From Mesocentrotus franciscanus (lineage: Eukaryota > Echinodermata > Echinoidea > Camarodonta > Strongylocentrotidae): a stretch of 64,000 bases of DNA. This document shows, in pieces, positions 1 through 12,000 of the stretch. The stretch spans positions 6,291,710 through 6,355,709 of the forward strand of contig CP137679.1 in NCBI GenBank assembly GCA_037976565.1. The letters run 5' to 3'. Made by a program: the position numbers and the translations under genes. Position 1 is the stretch's first letter. Every line of letters begins with the position of its first letter. The notes under the pieces are model-generated. The model was not told the DNA's origin and made no database searches. It saw only the letters and a list, made by a program, of their open reading frames with translations.

Positions 1-345
1 TAAAAAATCTGGTTTCCGATCGATAACTTAAGTAATGTTTGACGGATTTTAATGAAATTTGATATGAAGGTACATGGTATAAAAACAGGGCCTAAGTTCG
101 ATTTCGGAGTATGTAGGTCAAAAGTCATAGCTCATTAAATATGCGAATCTGGTGTCCGTTCGATAACTTAAGTAATATTTGACAGATTTTAATGAAATTT
201 GATATGAAGGTACATGGTATCAAGACACAGCCTAAGTTCGATTTTGGAGTATGTAGGTCAAAGGTCATAGCTCATTAAATAATGTGAATCCGGTTTCCAT
301 TCGATAACTTTAGTAATGTTTGACAGATTTTAATGAAATTTAATA
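1..345. repeat. 141-bp tandem repeat array (partial, cut by window start)
   Basis: Units contain CGATAACTTA at 20, 161 and 302, giving a period of about 141 bp. Each full unit carries GATATGAAGGTACATGGTAT and AGGTCAAA[GA]GTCATAGCTC. The same unit forms a second array at 23100-23660. AGGTCAAAGGTCA is a direct repeat of nuclear-receptor half-sites spaced by one base. Confidence 0.85.
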
Positions 346-940
346 TGAACGTACATATACATTCAATGTGACCAAAGCTAATATTGGTTGTTTGATGATG
401 AATTTCTTTTGACCTTTGACCTTTCATTGTTGTTCATATTTATTTTCAAACTTTCTTTTACCAGTAGTTTGGGATGAATATCAGAAATCAGAAATATTGA
501 ATTAAAATCTGAAGTAAATCCTGTATTGATTACACTCTGATGGAAGGTTATTTTCTTTCTATACAAATCACATTACAGCAAATTGTTGACAAGAGCTCAC
601 AAGAAAGATGACCCACAAGATGGAAATAGATATACAAACTACAGTGAGCCTGTAGAGCTCTTTTGTTTGTTACCAGATTTGTAATAGTGGCACACATATA
701 TTTCCAGGGTTATTGCCAATTTCATGTTTTGGGGGCAAGTGAACAATTTCTGTGGAGTTGCCCAAATGTCAAATTGAAGTCTGTGCTTGTAGTCTCTAAA
801 AATAATGTCTAAACTGGGGAGGCTGATGGGAGGGTGGATGGATATTTCAACTCAGTCATGAGTTTTTGTTAGAGGTTTTGCTGATCCAACCTTTATTTTA
901 TAAATGTTGGGAGAGGATCAAATCCATAGACAGACACCCC
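346..940. other. Upstream non-coding DNA
   Basis: No gene or recognised repeat is visible here. There is a second cluster of inverted GACCTTTGACCTTTC half-sites near 408-426, just after the 141-bp array, perhaps the other end of the same element. Confidence 0.3.
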
Positions 941-1165
941 ATCTACAGTAGATCAGAGATCCAGTGGTGTAGCATTAGTATGCCCATGGAGGAGCACTGG
1001 AATAATTTAGATCCACATCTACAGTAGATCAGAGATCCAGTGGTGTAGCATTAGTATGCCCATGGAGAGAGCACTGGAACGATTTAGATCCACATCTATA
1101 TTAGATTAGAGATCCAGTGGTGTAGCATTAGTATGCCCATGGAGGGGACACTGGAACGATTTAGA
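941..1165. repeat. 76-bp tandem repeat, three copies
   Basis: GATCAGAGAT recurs at 951 and 1027, and as GATTAGAGAT at 1104. Each unit carries CCAGTGGTGTAGCATTAGTA and GCCCATGGAG. The copies differ by a few substitutions and a one- or two-base indel. Confidence 0.85.
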
Positions 1166-2648
1166 TAAAAAAGTAATAGAAGAAGATAAATGGCAATTTG
1201 TTTATATGCACCTTCATGCACAAAATTTGGGAAGATAATAGTAGTTACGTACAGAGCTGGACTTGCGTTAGGATTTTCTGCTGTGAGCTGATTAATAGGG
1301 GGAAAGAAGGGAGGCAGGGGAAGAGAGAGAGAGAGAGAGAGAGAAACGGTCAGAGATGACCAGACAGGACAGGGAAATGGAGGGAGAGAGAGACAAAAAA
1401 CTGAATAAAGTTTTAGATGTACAAGTATTGCAATGGGGTATGAAAATGGTAAGGATCTCGAGAATCTAAAGGCAACCATACTATTTATCATACTACTAAC
1501 ATCTGTACAATATTAGCATTGCTTGTTAACAACAACAAAACTGCTGTAAATTGCTTGGTTTACCACAGCATAATAAAGTGAACAAGCTTCAACAGGCATC
1601 AGGTTTAAATTGAACTGCATCTAGACTGCCAACCAAATTGAGTTGGATGTAGCTGTCGATTGTATAGCCTCGCTGGCCATCTAAGAACTGTCGTTATGTA
1701 CAATGGAGCATGTTGTTCTCTGTATCTCTTATTCCTCTATAAAGTGTGACTTTTGAATTTTCTCAATGCAAGTTTTTTAAGATGTACCATCCATTTTTCA
1801 AGAGCTATTTTTAAAACTTACCAGCACCTTTGTACTTCGTGCTCGCATTTATTGGATTTTGCTGTTGATTTGTCGCTTTAACGTTCAAGTCAAGATATTG
1901 CAGCCCAGCACCCGTGCACGTTGTTACTGCTTATAGATTTTCAGTCCGACTTGCGACACTCTGTCGTAGGCTACTTGACTACTTGACATTTTGCTGAAGG
2001 CCCTTCGATGGTCAGTCCTAATCTCAACGAGGCATTACAAGATTGTCGTCATTTAATTAGGCACCCCTGGTGGGAGTTGGAAATAATGGATAGCAAAAAG
2101 AGCAAAAGAATATCTTTGTTGTGATACTTAAAATGTGATTTGGATTATTGGATAGGAGAAAGGAGCAATTACACACTGAATGATGCCAATTTTTGTGAAT
2201 TATTGAATTACAATAGACCTTGTTTACTGATTTTATGCATTCTTTTTTGAAAATGTTCTCTTGACAATTACAAAGCTTGCCGACAGAGCAACAACTAATG
2301 TATGCAAAGTGGCTTCCATCCATAGTGATAGAGATGGCATTAGTTAAAGCAGGAGAATGAAATGGCTGGTGACGAGATGTTAAAGAGAGAAACATGCATG
2401 AATTGAAATATTAGTAAACAGATCTATTGTATGTGGAATCAATATACCTTAACGAATAATCTAGAAATGATAATTGAATTAATGTCCCAGTATTACTGGT
2501 ATAAATCCTAAGATAATATCCAATAGGCTTATTGTATAGGAATTTGTTGCATTCTTTTAGACAGGAACATGTTCAAGTAGCATTTGTACATGTACAGTGT
2601 TATGCAATAAAGAGAAAATAACTGAATTAAATAAAACATTTCCATTTT
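1166..2648. other. Upstream non-coding DNA with (AG)n tract
   Basis: A short (GA)n microsatellite lies at about 1324-1345. No coding exon is supported; the antisense open frame here is caused by the purine tract. Confidence 0.3.
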
Positions 2649-2705
2649 TAGCTCACCTGAACCAAAGGCTCAAGTGACCTACTGTGATCGCTTTTTGTCC
2701 GCTAC
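2649..2705 (+). mobile_element. Fragment of a dispersed 'AGCTCACCTG' repeat
   Basis: AGCTCACCTGAACCAAAGGC followed by TCAAGTGACCTACTGTGATCGC forms a short imperfect hairpin and the TTTTTGTCCG end. This module begins a common class of tandem-repeat-bearing elements in marine invertebrate genomes. Only the head is recognisable here, followed by unrelated sequence. Confidence 0.5.
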
Positions 2706-2869
2706 AATTAAAAAGCTACGATAAAAACAATGTCTGTTGTGAAAAGTTGTGGATAAAAGAGGAGAAGGTCTTGTTTTTATCTTCTTCACTTTGTACAATG
2801 AGGAAGTTGTACTGTTTTATGTACGTATTAGCTTCAAATGAGATGCTTCCATGCTTGACCTTCAAAATA

Positions 2870-3048
2870 CAGTCAAACCTGTCTATAGCGACCACCCAAG
2901 GGAAACACAAATAGTGGCCGTTGTAGGTGGTCTAGGTGGTCGTTGCGGACAGGTTCTTAACTACATGAAATCTCACGGGGATTTAAGTGGTAGTTATGGA
3001 CAGGTGGTTGCTACAGACAGGTGGTCGTTAACACAGGTTTGACTGTAT
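2870..3048. mobile_element. MITE with CAGTCAAACCTG terminal inverted repeats
   Basis: The element starts CAGTCAAACCTGTCTATAGC and ends ACACAGGTTTGACTG, with TA on both sides as a target duplication. Internally it repeats GGTGGTCG-type words (TAGTGGCCGTTGTAGGTGGT). The CAGT end and TA target suggest a Tc1/mariner-pogo derived MITE of about 180 bp. It encodes no transposase. Confidence 0.75.
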
Positions 3049-4455
3049 ATGCATCTTCATACAATTGTGTCATCAAAATAGCTAACATTTTAATTAATAA
3101 TTCTCTTGTTTCTATTCTCCCTTCATTCTTGTTCTTCCCTCTGCAGAATAAGCGACAATAGATTCACCAATGGAAGTTGATAAACAGCATCTTCACCTTA
3201 TATTTGAAGGTTCCTACCTTTAATTCTCTGTTACTCCGCCACTCCAACAAATCACCTCACACTCAAACCACGACTGTAGGAGCCAAAAGCAACTTGCCAC
3301 AATCGCCAAACCTTTTTCGTCCTTTTTTTCGTCCTTCGTCTCGTCCTTCGTCTCGTCCTTCGTCTGTCTTCGTTAGATTTGGATGAGGAGAGTGAGCTCT
3401 GTTTGCAACATTCCATACATCACCTTGTGCAGACGACTCTTTGATAGCTAAACCCAAAGATGAACAATAATATGAATTCGGGAGGTAGGTTGTATTGCAG
3501 TTAGATATTCCTATATTTTTAATTTACACAAAATGAAAACAAAATTTTAAATGTAAAATAAATGGATAATAACATTTTTAAAAAATATTTAAAAAAAAAA
3601 AAAAATTGATATGTGGTAAGCAAGCTGACTGACAATGTTTGCGGTTTTATCAAGATTTTACCCTGCAGGCAGGACCCAAATAACATCACCCCCCAACATC
3701 ACCCCCTTCCCCATCCCACCCTTTTAAGGGCTAGTCAAATATTGATAGGGATACAACTAACATTGATCTTTGGAGAAGGTATTTGATACAAGAAAAATCG
3801 ATGGTGAAGGCTATAGGTAAATCAAATAAGCAAGTAACGCTGATATCTATCTCCTTTTCTACATACACCAAATTTAAAGTTATTGCTATGATATTGTCAG
3901 TGATATTACCCCAGCCATTAAGAGGTTTTCAGTAGGCATACAAATAATGTAGCCTCTGATACATTTAATTATTTTGGACTAAAAAAGTACCCTCGTCTTC
4001 TTAAAAAGGTCTCTGTCCATTTGTATGCAAACAGTTATATCCCAACTATTTGCATTGGGCAATATTTGAGTTATTGTTAAGGGGGAGAGGGCATCCCTTT
4101 ACAGTGAGGTGGACATAAGCTAGTTTAGCTGGACGTCTTTCTACATCTTCAAAATCTGACTTGTAATCAAAGCCCATTAAAAATATATTATGCAGTAACA
4201 AAAATTTTGGGAAAGAGCTGCTTATTTTTCTCATTTATTTACATAGCATAGTCGTGAGCTCTGTAAATATATGCACATTGTATTTGCTCCCAATCTTATT
4301 AACTACATTAAAGGTGGTTTGTCCCTTTTGCAGATTTGTGCAAACTCCATGAAGCTTGGGTATTGTTTAATATATGTCCTTTAGATAATTCTGCACATAC
4401 ATTGTATATGTATCTTGACTCTTTCACTCATGCATTAATTCCAAATGATTTTTGT
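3049..4455. other. Upstream non-coding DNA
   Basis: A short TTCGTC microsatellite lies at 3318-3366 (CGTCCTTCGTCTCGTCCTTC) and an A-rich run near 3588-3605. No exon is supported. Confidence 0.3.
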
Positions 4456-5856
4456 CTCGCCTGCGTAGCAAAAAGCGAGACATAGACGCCGCTTTTCCGG
4501 TGACGGCGGCGGCGGCGACGGCGACGGCGACGGCGGCGACGGCGTCAACATCAAAACTTAACCTAAGGTTAAGTTTTTGAATTGTTAATATAATTTTGAA
4601 AGTATAAGGTCCTATTAAATGAAACTTGGACTAAAGGGTTATCAAGTATCCCCAATCATGTGAGGAAAATTTCAGGTCACAAAGTCAAGGTCAAAGGTCA
4701 TTTCAGGTCAACAAACTTAGACTATGTTGTGGCATCATCATCAAAAACTTAACCTGAGGTTAAGTTTTTGAATTTGTAATATAATTTTGAAAGTATAAGT
4801 TCTTATTCAATGAAACTTAGACTAAAGGGTTATCAAGTATCCCCAATCATGTGAGTAGAATTTCAGCCCACTAGGTCAAGGTCAAAGGTCATTTCAGGTC
4901 AACAAACTTAACTATGTTGTGGCATCAGGCTAAGATTTTTTAATTGTTATCATAATTTTGAAAGTATACATTCCTATTCCATGTAACTTGAACATAAGGG
5001 TTATCAAGTATCACCAATCATGTTATTAGTCTTTTAGGTGACAAAGTAAAGGTCAAATGTCATTTCAGGTCTGGAAACTTAGACTTTGTTGTGGCATCAA
5101 CATCAAGATTTTGAAATTTTAGCATAATTTCAAAAGTGTTTGTTCAAATTCCATGAAACTTGTACCCAAGGGCTATCAAGTATCACTAGTCATGTGACAC
5201 AAATTCCAGGTCACAAAGTCAAGGTCAAAGGTCATTTTAGGTCAGTAGACTTGGATTATGTTATCAAAATTTAATATGAGAATTAATAAATAAATTGTTG
5301 TTATTTTTTCATATTTCATGAAAGTAAATATTCGAATCATTCAGTACTTTCCCATGAATATTCTAATAGTAATTTTAGTATTCGATCCCAGGCCTAGTAT
5401 GTACATGATCAGTTACAGCTAGGTGACAATATTGATGTTTGGATAATATATATTGGAGTATATCTCATAATAATGTTCTCATTATGCTAATGAGACGTGA
5501 TGTGATGTAGATGGGTTCTCTACCTTCCAATTGTTTTTACACAAAGTGCTGAAAAATCCTCTTTTCTTAAAAAGTTTATTAGATAACTTTATTTGTAAAT
5601 TACTGACAAGCATTGAAACATTTGTAGTCTTACCCATACACTAAATCTCATTATATTGTATTCTTATGATACAGTAAATAATTATTCTGATGATTCGTAA
5701 TCAATATTCACTTCAAAATGCTTATTATATTCAGAGGATTTCATTTTCGGGGGTCTGCAAATGGGCCACCCCGCCTATAAAAATAATGTCCCAACCTCAA
5801 CTTTTCATCATATCGAATTGCGTAATGCCGAATTGCGTAATGCAGGCGAGACCGCC
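4456..5856 (+). mobile_element. Minisatellite-bearing repeat element with GCAGGCGAGA-type ends
   Basis: The left end is TCTCGCCTGC within a hairpin (GTCTCGCC...GCGAGAC); the right end carries GCAGGCGAGA near 5841. A (GGCGAC)n-rich GC island at 4500-4545 follows the left hairpin. Then four diverged units with a period of 171-191 bp run from about 4550 to 5265, each with AAGGTCAAAGGTCATTT. The remaining 600 bp is AT-rich. No protein is encoded. The architecture (hairpin head, internal array, short tail) matches non-autonomous elements seen in marine invertebrates; the family is not assigned. Confidence 0.6.
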
Positions 5857-8170
5857 GAGGCGTTTCACTTGTTAATATAGAGAGCACAATCATTTTGAAT
5901 TCATACATGTGTCAGATTCGCATGTGTTTGTGCAAATTTGGCTCGATTCGCTTGATTGCAATCAAAACATCAAGATAGGGAATCAATTTGGATTCATACA
6001 TTCAAAATAAACATGTGCAAATTCACCACATGTATAAATCTACTTATTTAGACTCATTAACAGAATCAACAAGCATTTCCAAGATAAAGGGCCTAATTGT
6101 CAGAAATACAATTTTATTGGGAATATTTTTTTTCTTAAGAAAGATATTATTATTGCCCATTGGCAGAAATAGGTAATTGGGGGAGGGGGGATTCAAAATT
6201 TGAGGAGGCAAATTAATTATGCATTGAAGAAAATAAAAAGGTTTGTGGGGACTTTACATGTATTAAGGCTATTCTAAAAGATCAGGGGTGTGGTACAATT
6301 GATTGCCCTTAGCTTTGGTCCTTGGTTGATTGGGGGTTCTCTACACTTTCAGAGTTTGGTACACGTATGCCCCTAATTTTTACTCTGGATAAAAACTTTT
6401 GTAATTGATCAGGGGATCTGTGCATTCAGACTAAAAAATTAAAATGCGACATATATGTCAAGAGAAAAATTTCATATTATATACTGCATATGAAAATTAT
6501 AGGCCTCTGATTGGGAAATACTCCAGGCATAAAACTCACTACTGACTGTTGGGTAGTATAGCGAAACATACATACATGTACCAGGCATAGTTCTATTTGC
6601 ACGCACAGTGTAAGGACACGATCCTTGCATGTGAAGTTAACAATGGATACGTGCAGTGAGACATGCACAGTGCTGTTAAAAGTGTACACTTTTCAACAAA
6701 TACATACATTTTCACAGGCAAATTTTGTTATAAAAATACATGTATATCTTTTTGAGAATTGACACGGGGGATGTGGTTATAAAACAAATATTGGCTGGTT
6801 CGTTTTCGGGTCACGGTTAAAACTGTTGCTCCTCATTAATCTTAAAACTGTACTGTGGCCCTAGACTTCATCTTCATCTAGACAGTACAGTTTCGAGATC
6901 ACCTTGGGCAATAGTTTCAACCGTGCCCCTCAAAGCAGTCAATAAAACGGTCTTTTTGTTTGTTTTATTTGTTTTTATGTGTTCTATCATTGTAACAATG
7001 CCTGCAATGTGATTCGAGTTATCACTTTAATCTCTTGCTGACCTACATTTAAACTACATCCTTCATCCGGAGGTCTTGTCCTGGACTATGATCAAATCGT
7101 ATTGTAACATTCTCATGATAAGAAAGCTACACTCATTTGTTTACCGATAAGGTCATCATCTTGGTCATATCATTTCTTGTCAAGATACTGTAGGAGTTCA
7201 GAAGGTCAAACATCGGTCCATGGCATGTAAACCCTTATCTACTGACCCATTGAGCTTGTCTACACTGGGTAGTGGGTACAGATCCAAAGGCTATTAAGTT
7301 TATCAGTCACATGTGGAAAGGGCCGTTCCAAAGGTGAACCACAAGGATGCCTGATCATTGACAAAAGTACATGTATACGTGGGACTGGAGACTAATTGTT
7401 TCTTGTACAGATTGGAAGTCTCGGCTGCCAATCAGAGCTTGTTAGCTTTTTCGCGCTCTTTATCCCAGTTCATACTGCTTGACGGTGTTCGGTTAATTCT
7501 TGCATTTTAGTCCGAAAATTTGTCTATATTTAAAGCTGTTCCTTAAAATTTGCATTGTACATGTACTTGATGCATTTCATTTGCCTTATCTTCATTTTGG
7601 ATTGATCCTGCAGTGTTCCTTGGATATATATTTGCATATAGATTCTGTTATTGGTGAAGATGTCATTGACTTGGGAATATGAGTTTTGAGCATTATTTTT
7701 GGTATCATGTCTTGTATTCGTACTGTAATATCTTCTTGCCACAGTGACTTGGAAACTTGGTATCAACAGAGATGCAAGAGGAGAGAAAAATACTTTTTTG
7801 GTAAAGCACCCCAAGGAGTTTTGAAAAATCAATAAGTTACACTGAGAATTGAATATGTTGAAAAAAATTAATTCAGTGGCATTTTATGCTCGATATCAAT
7901 CACCCCTATGCATTTAAAATGAGTAAAACAAAATTAAAGGTTGATTCAATTGGTTTCGCTTCCGATGATCGTTAAATTGTTTATGGTGAAATTTCAGTCC
8001 ATGATTGATGCGAGTTGATAATCATCATCAAGTTTCTACAATGAGATATCATTCATTGCATTTGACTGTTCAAATTTGTCATAAATTTGTGACATATGTT
8101 ATTCATCATGTGTTTCATGAAACAAGACCCTGCCCCTTGTCATCTTGTGATCATTGTTCCCATTATTCCA
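5857..8170. other. Non-coding DNA upstream of the first exon found
   Basis: Apart from the foldback at 6799-6931, nothing is recognised. A 5' exon or promoter of the kelch gene may lie here or further upstream, but no start codon joined to a credible donor could be supported. Confidence 0.3.
6799..6931. mobile_element. Small foldback element
   Basis: GGGTCACGGTTAAAACTGTT at the left pairs with AATAGTTTCAACCGTGCCC at the right, and an inner arm CTGTACTG pairs with CAGTACAG. The result is a near-continuous hairpin of about 130 bp typical of a MITE. Confidence 0.6.
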
Positions 8171-8174
8171 CATG

Positions 8175-8468
8175 TGCCACTCTCTACCCAGGTGTAATAG
8201 ATGAGTACCAGATGAGATACAATTCCTTGAATGCCTAATTACGTAATGCCTGTGGCAGTTTGGCTAAATATTGGATATATTTTGAGCGTCAAGTAACGCC
8301 TGGCTGGAATGCTCCCCAGGGAGTGGAGATTGTGCACACAGTGTGTGCGGGCAAGCACTGAATCCAATAACCGGGGTAATAATATATCTGTAAAGCGCTT
8401 AGAGACGTCCGAGATGTATTAAGCGCTATATAAAAGCTGAATATTATTATTATTATTATTATTATATA
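8175..8468 (+). mobile_element. tRNA-derived SINE, body and tail
   Basis: The body CTACCCAGGTG, the core GGAATGCTCCCCAGGGAGTG and the tail AAGCGCTATATAAAAGCTGA followed by (ATT)n match the copies at 42300 and 49050. The tRNA-like head with B box is missing or decayed. Confidence 0.75.
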
Positions 8469-8809
8469 CATGTACATGTATATACCCAATATGAATGTAG
8501 TTGTGCTCCGACATATGCTGTGGCAACAATTGCTACATGTACATGTATGTGCTGTATTTCATCAGAAGTATAGGGTTAGGGTTGCAATTGGGTTTTACAT
8601 GTATGTCAGGTTTAGGCCTAGAGATATTGTTGGGTCCAGGGTTAAAGTTAGCAATTCTGTTAGTGTAAGAAATTACCTCAGAGCAATTGTCACAGAAGCC
8701 GATGTCTTACAATCAAATGTAGCAATTATTACTATTAATTTTTTTATTTCATATTAAAGATGACGATCTCCTTCAGATGAAGAAGAAGTTCTCTGAAACG
8801 CCGCTTCAG

Positions 8810-9067
8810 TAGGGAAGACCAGTGGCCCGCATCGGTCCTGGCCTGCATGAATGAGATGCGCAAGCAGCACCAGTTCCACGATCTGGTGCTACTGACGGAC
8901 GAACATGAGATCCCCGCCCACGGCGCTGTCTTGGCCTGCATGAGCCCATTCTTCAATGAAGTCATTAACCGGGAAGAGAAACGACGCAGTGGTGTGCTCA
9001 AGACGACGGTTGATGGGGTGTCAGCAGCTACCATCGAAGCCCTGGTCAATTTCGCATACACTGGAAA
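8810..9067 (+). CDS. IVNS1ABP: Exon 1 found: BTB domain, first part
   Basis: This exon encodes most of the BTB fold, including FHDLVLLTDE, the conserved IPAHGAVLA segment and LVNFAYTGK. The donor is GTAAGT at 9068, leaving two bases of a Lys codon. I place the acceptor after CTTCAG at 8809 because residues REDQWPASVLACMNEMRK then align with the acidic-aromatic start of vertebrate IVNS1ABP. In this frame there is a TGA at 8778-8780, so the exon either begins after it or translation starts at the in-frame ATG at 8847. A short out-of-frame ATG (8777) would make a 11-codon upstream ORF if the exon extends 5'. Confidence 0.82.
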
Positions 9068-12000
9068 GTAAGTACATGTATACAACAACAAAAAAGTGAA
9101 ATATTTGTATCTCATTGAATCAATAGGATCGTCTGTTTGTTGATTTAGCATCGAGAAATTATTCTTTTTTCACAATTTGTACAAATCATTGTTGTACTGC
9201 ATCAGCAACAGTGTCAACATTTCTCAATGTTTATATCTCTTTGTGGATCATTTCTTTCAAAGGTTTTGAGCTTACTTTAAAAAACTGTACCATTTGATGA
9301 AATTTCTTCAAGTGTTAAGGTCCATATGTTGAGGTTTGTATTATTTTTTTCTTTTCATAAGCTCCCATAGGAAAACTTTTTAAAGAAAATGCTGTATACT
9401 GTGTGTGTACTGTGCATGCACCTGTATGTGTAGTGATTAACCTCATAACAGCCTGTAAAATGCGTGATTAACTCTGCTTCTGAAGCTCCAGAGTCTGATA
9501 CTCATGATCTAATTTATTCTAGAACAAATAGAATGGTACCCCTGATTAATTGAGAAGAGCGATCATTAATCATTCTTGTAATTAAAAACCACTTTTGAGA
9601 TTTACATTGTATCCTGTCATAATTGGTGCTGTCACTCTGTCAATCTGTTGTGGACGATAGTACACATGGTCCCTGCCCCTGGAAGCTTGTCTATATACAG
9701 ACTCTATTTTGACACCTGAATGAAAATCCATGGGGAATTGAAGCCTTGCCTTAGACCCGTTCTCACTCACTTTGAAAGTGGTCTTAGTTAGACCGCTCCA
9801 GAGGAACGGGTCTTGAGGAACGGTTTGCGAGCGTTCGCACTCCGAGCAGTTTTTTATGGCTCAAACCGCTCCACGAGTCAAAGTGGTCTTGTTGCTATGG
9901 CAGGTCAGGTCAGCGGGTCAATTTTTTTACTCACGGAATACAAACCGTATGTACCGTTCTACATGTTTCGCGCGGAACGTCATTAGCTCACTTTCGTTCT
10001 CATTGCACGTTACAGCGGTCCAAACCGTTCTTAATAAGACCCGTTCCTCAAGACCACCTCCCGAGGTGGTCTTCTGGAGCGGTCCAGAAGTCCACTTCCT
10101 GGACCACTTTGACCGTTCTCAGTCACCTAAGAACCGCTCCTGAGGAACGGGTCTTAGTTAGACCGCTCCAACGAAGTGAATGAGAACGGGGTCTAACTTT
10201 ACCGATCTCTGAATGCTTTAGATACTTGTGAGTCCAAGCTACATGTATGTTCCTTAGGAATTGTGAACATAAGTTGATACAGTCATCAGATACTGCAAAT
10301 TTAGATGTTGTTGGTAACGTATGGGACAAAACGGCTTGGACCATAGTGTATTGAGAGAGATACATGTATGTGCGACATGCACACACGTCGCGATCAAAGG
10401 TAATTCACTTGGGTCCTTTGTATTTATACTGCTGTACATCCTCTGGGATAGATACTGTATGTGCAGTATTGTGCACAATTAAATGTAGCTATTTAACAGG
10501 GCTCCACACAAACCTTTTTAGTCAATTTGAATTGAGCCCCATGTAGTAATTTTTAAAATTTGGGGGGAACAGACCTAAAGTTTGGACACTGAAATGCCCT
10601 GGGCGCCCGTTAGTGTCGAGCCCTGGCTATTATCATTAAAGGGGAAGTCCACCCTGATAATAAGTTTGTCTTAATACAAGGAGAAAAATTAGAAGAACAG
10701 ATCCAAAATCAGACAATATATAACAAATACCCTTTTCAAACTGGTTCTATCGGAGTCACACCGATGAAAATACCGATTGAATTTTCCTTATGTAAACAAA
10801 GGTGAAACCGCCGTTTTCCCCGCTGTCGCTTTCATACTGCCGGTGAAATTCACTCGCTGTGGCGAGCTCTCGCCGGAAGTGAAGAATTATTGGGCAATCG
10901 CTGTTAGCTGCTGGCGCGCGTTTTTTTTTATTCGGCAGACAGCTAGTGCAGTGCATGCGCAGCTCAGCTAGCTAGCTATATAATTTTACGATGCAACGGT
11001 AGCGAAAGTTTACATAAAGTCAGTGAAAACGAAACAGCATGTGCGATAAACAAAAATCCATTCTACTTTCATTACATTTGTTATTAATCAGTTTTAAATA
11101 TTGTTTTGTTCACCATTTGGTCTAAGAAATATATAATTGTGAATAAATATATTATCATAACGATATATAATAATTTTTGTTTTTAACAAAGCAGTAATGT
11201 AAAATAAAAATAAAACGAATCTATTTAAGCCCGCACCCCATCTCGCTAGCATGCATGCAAGCATGTTCAACAAAATGTCAACAAACACAGCTGGTTTAAA
11301 CGCGCGTATACTGCGACCTTTGACCTTTTTCATCGCTGTTTTAATCGCTGTTTTCTCCCGAACGCATTCACAGTGGCTGTTTCATCGGTGTCACACCGAT
11401 AGAAAGAGAATTTCTCCTGCTCTTGAGCAGGAGAATTTAATCGCCTATTTCTCTTCTTTTCATCGGCTATTTAATCGGCTTTTTCTCCTCTGTACCTTTC
11501 AAACTGGCAGTTTCATCGGATGCGTCCGGATGCATCCGATGAAAATCAGGCCAGTTTGAAAAGGGTATTAGTTATGGATTTTTAAAATCCATAACTTTTC
11601 ATGAAATACTTTGAATCTGTGAGTCAAATTGGCAACACGGTCTCTAAATATTATGTCACCCCCTCACATTTTATCCTTTGTTGAATGCAAGAAATGTCAT
11701 TAAACTCCATTTTAATAAAAAGATATATTTTCTTCATGCCTATCTCGATCATTTATCATGGATAACATGATCTTTCATGGAAAAAAATACATGGGGGCGG
11801 CGGGCGAATTTGCCCCGGAAATACTAGTAAGAGCCCCCGAAATGGGCCAAAAATCTGATTACGGGGGCGACTTAAAAAAAGGAAATGGTAAAAAATTGCC
11901 CCCGTAACAATTGCCGCACGACTATGAGCGGCCGCTCTCTCCTAGCTTCAAATTCACTGTGCATTTCTTGGTCATATGTACCCATCAATGACCCATTCAA

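Noticed and set aside
1096..1491. Antisense 131-codon open frame with SLSLSLSLPLPPFF
   Set aside because: It is produced by the (AG)n/purine tract at 1310-1400. It has no family similarity and no splice context.
4500..4545. CpG-island promoter of a gene
   Set aside because: The GC-rich stretch is a (GGCGAC)n-like run inside a repeat element, after a transposon-style hairpin.
8744..9151. Antisense 135-codon frame opposite the BTB exon
   Set aside because: It is the shadow of exon 1 on the other strand; the + strand encodes a conserved BTB domain.
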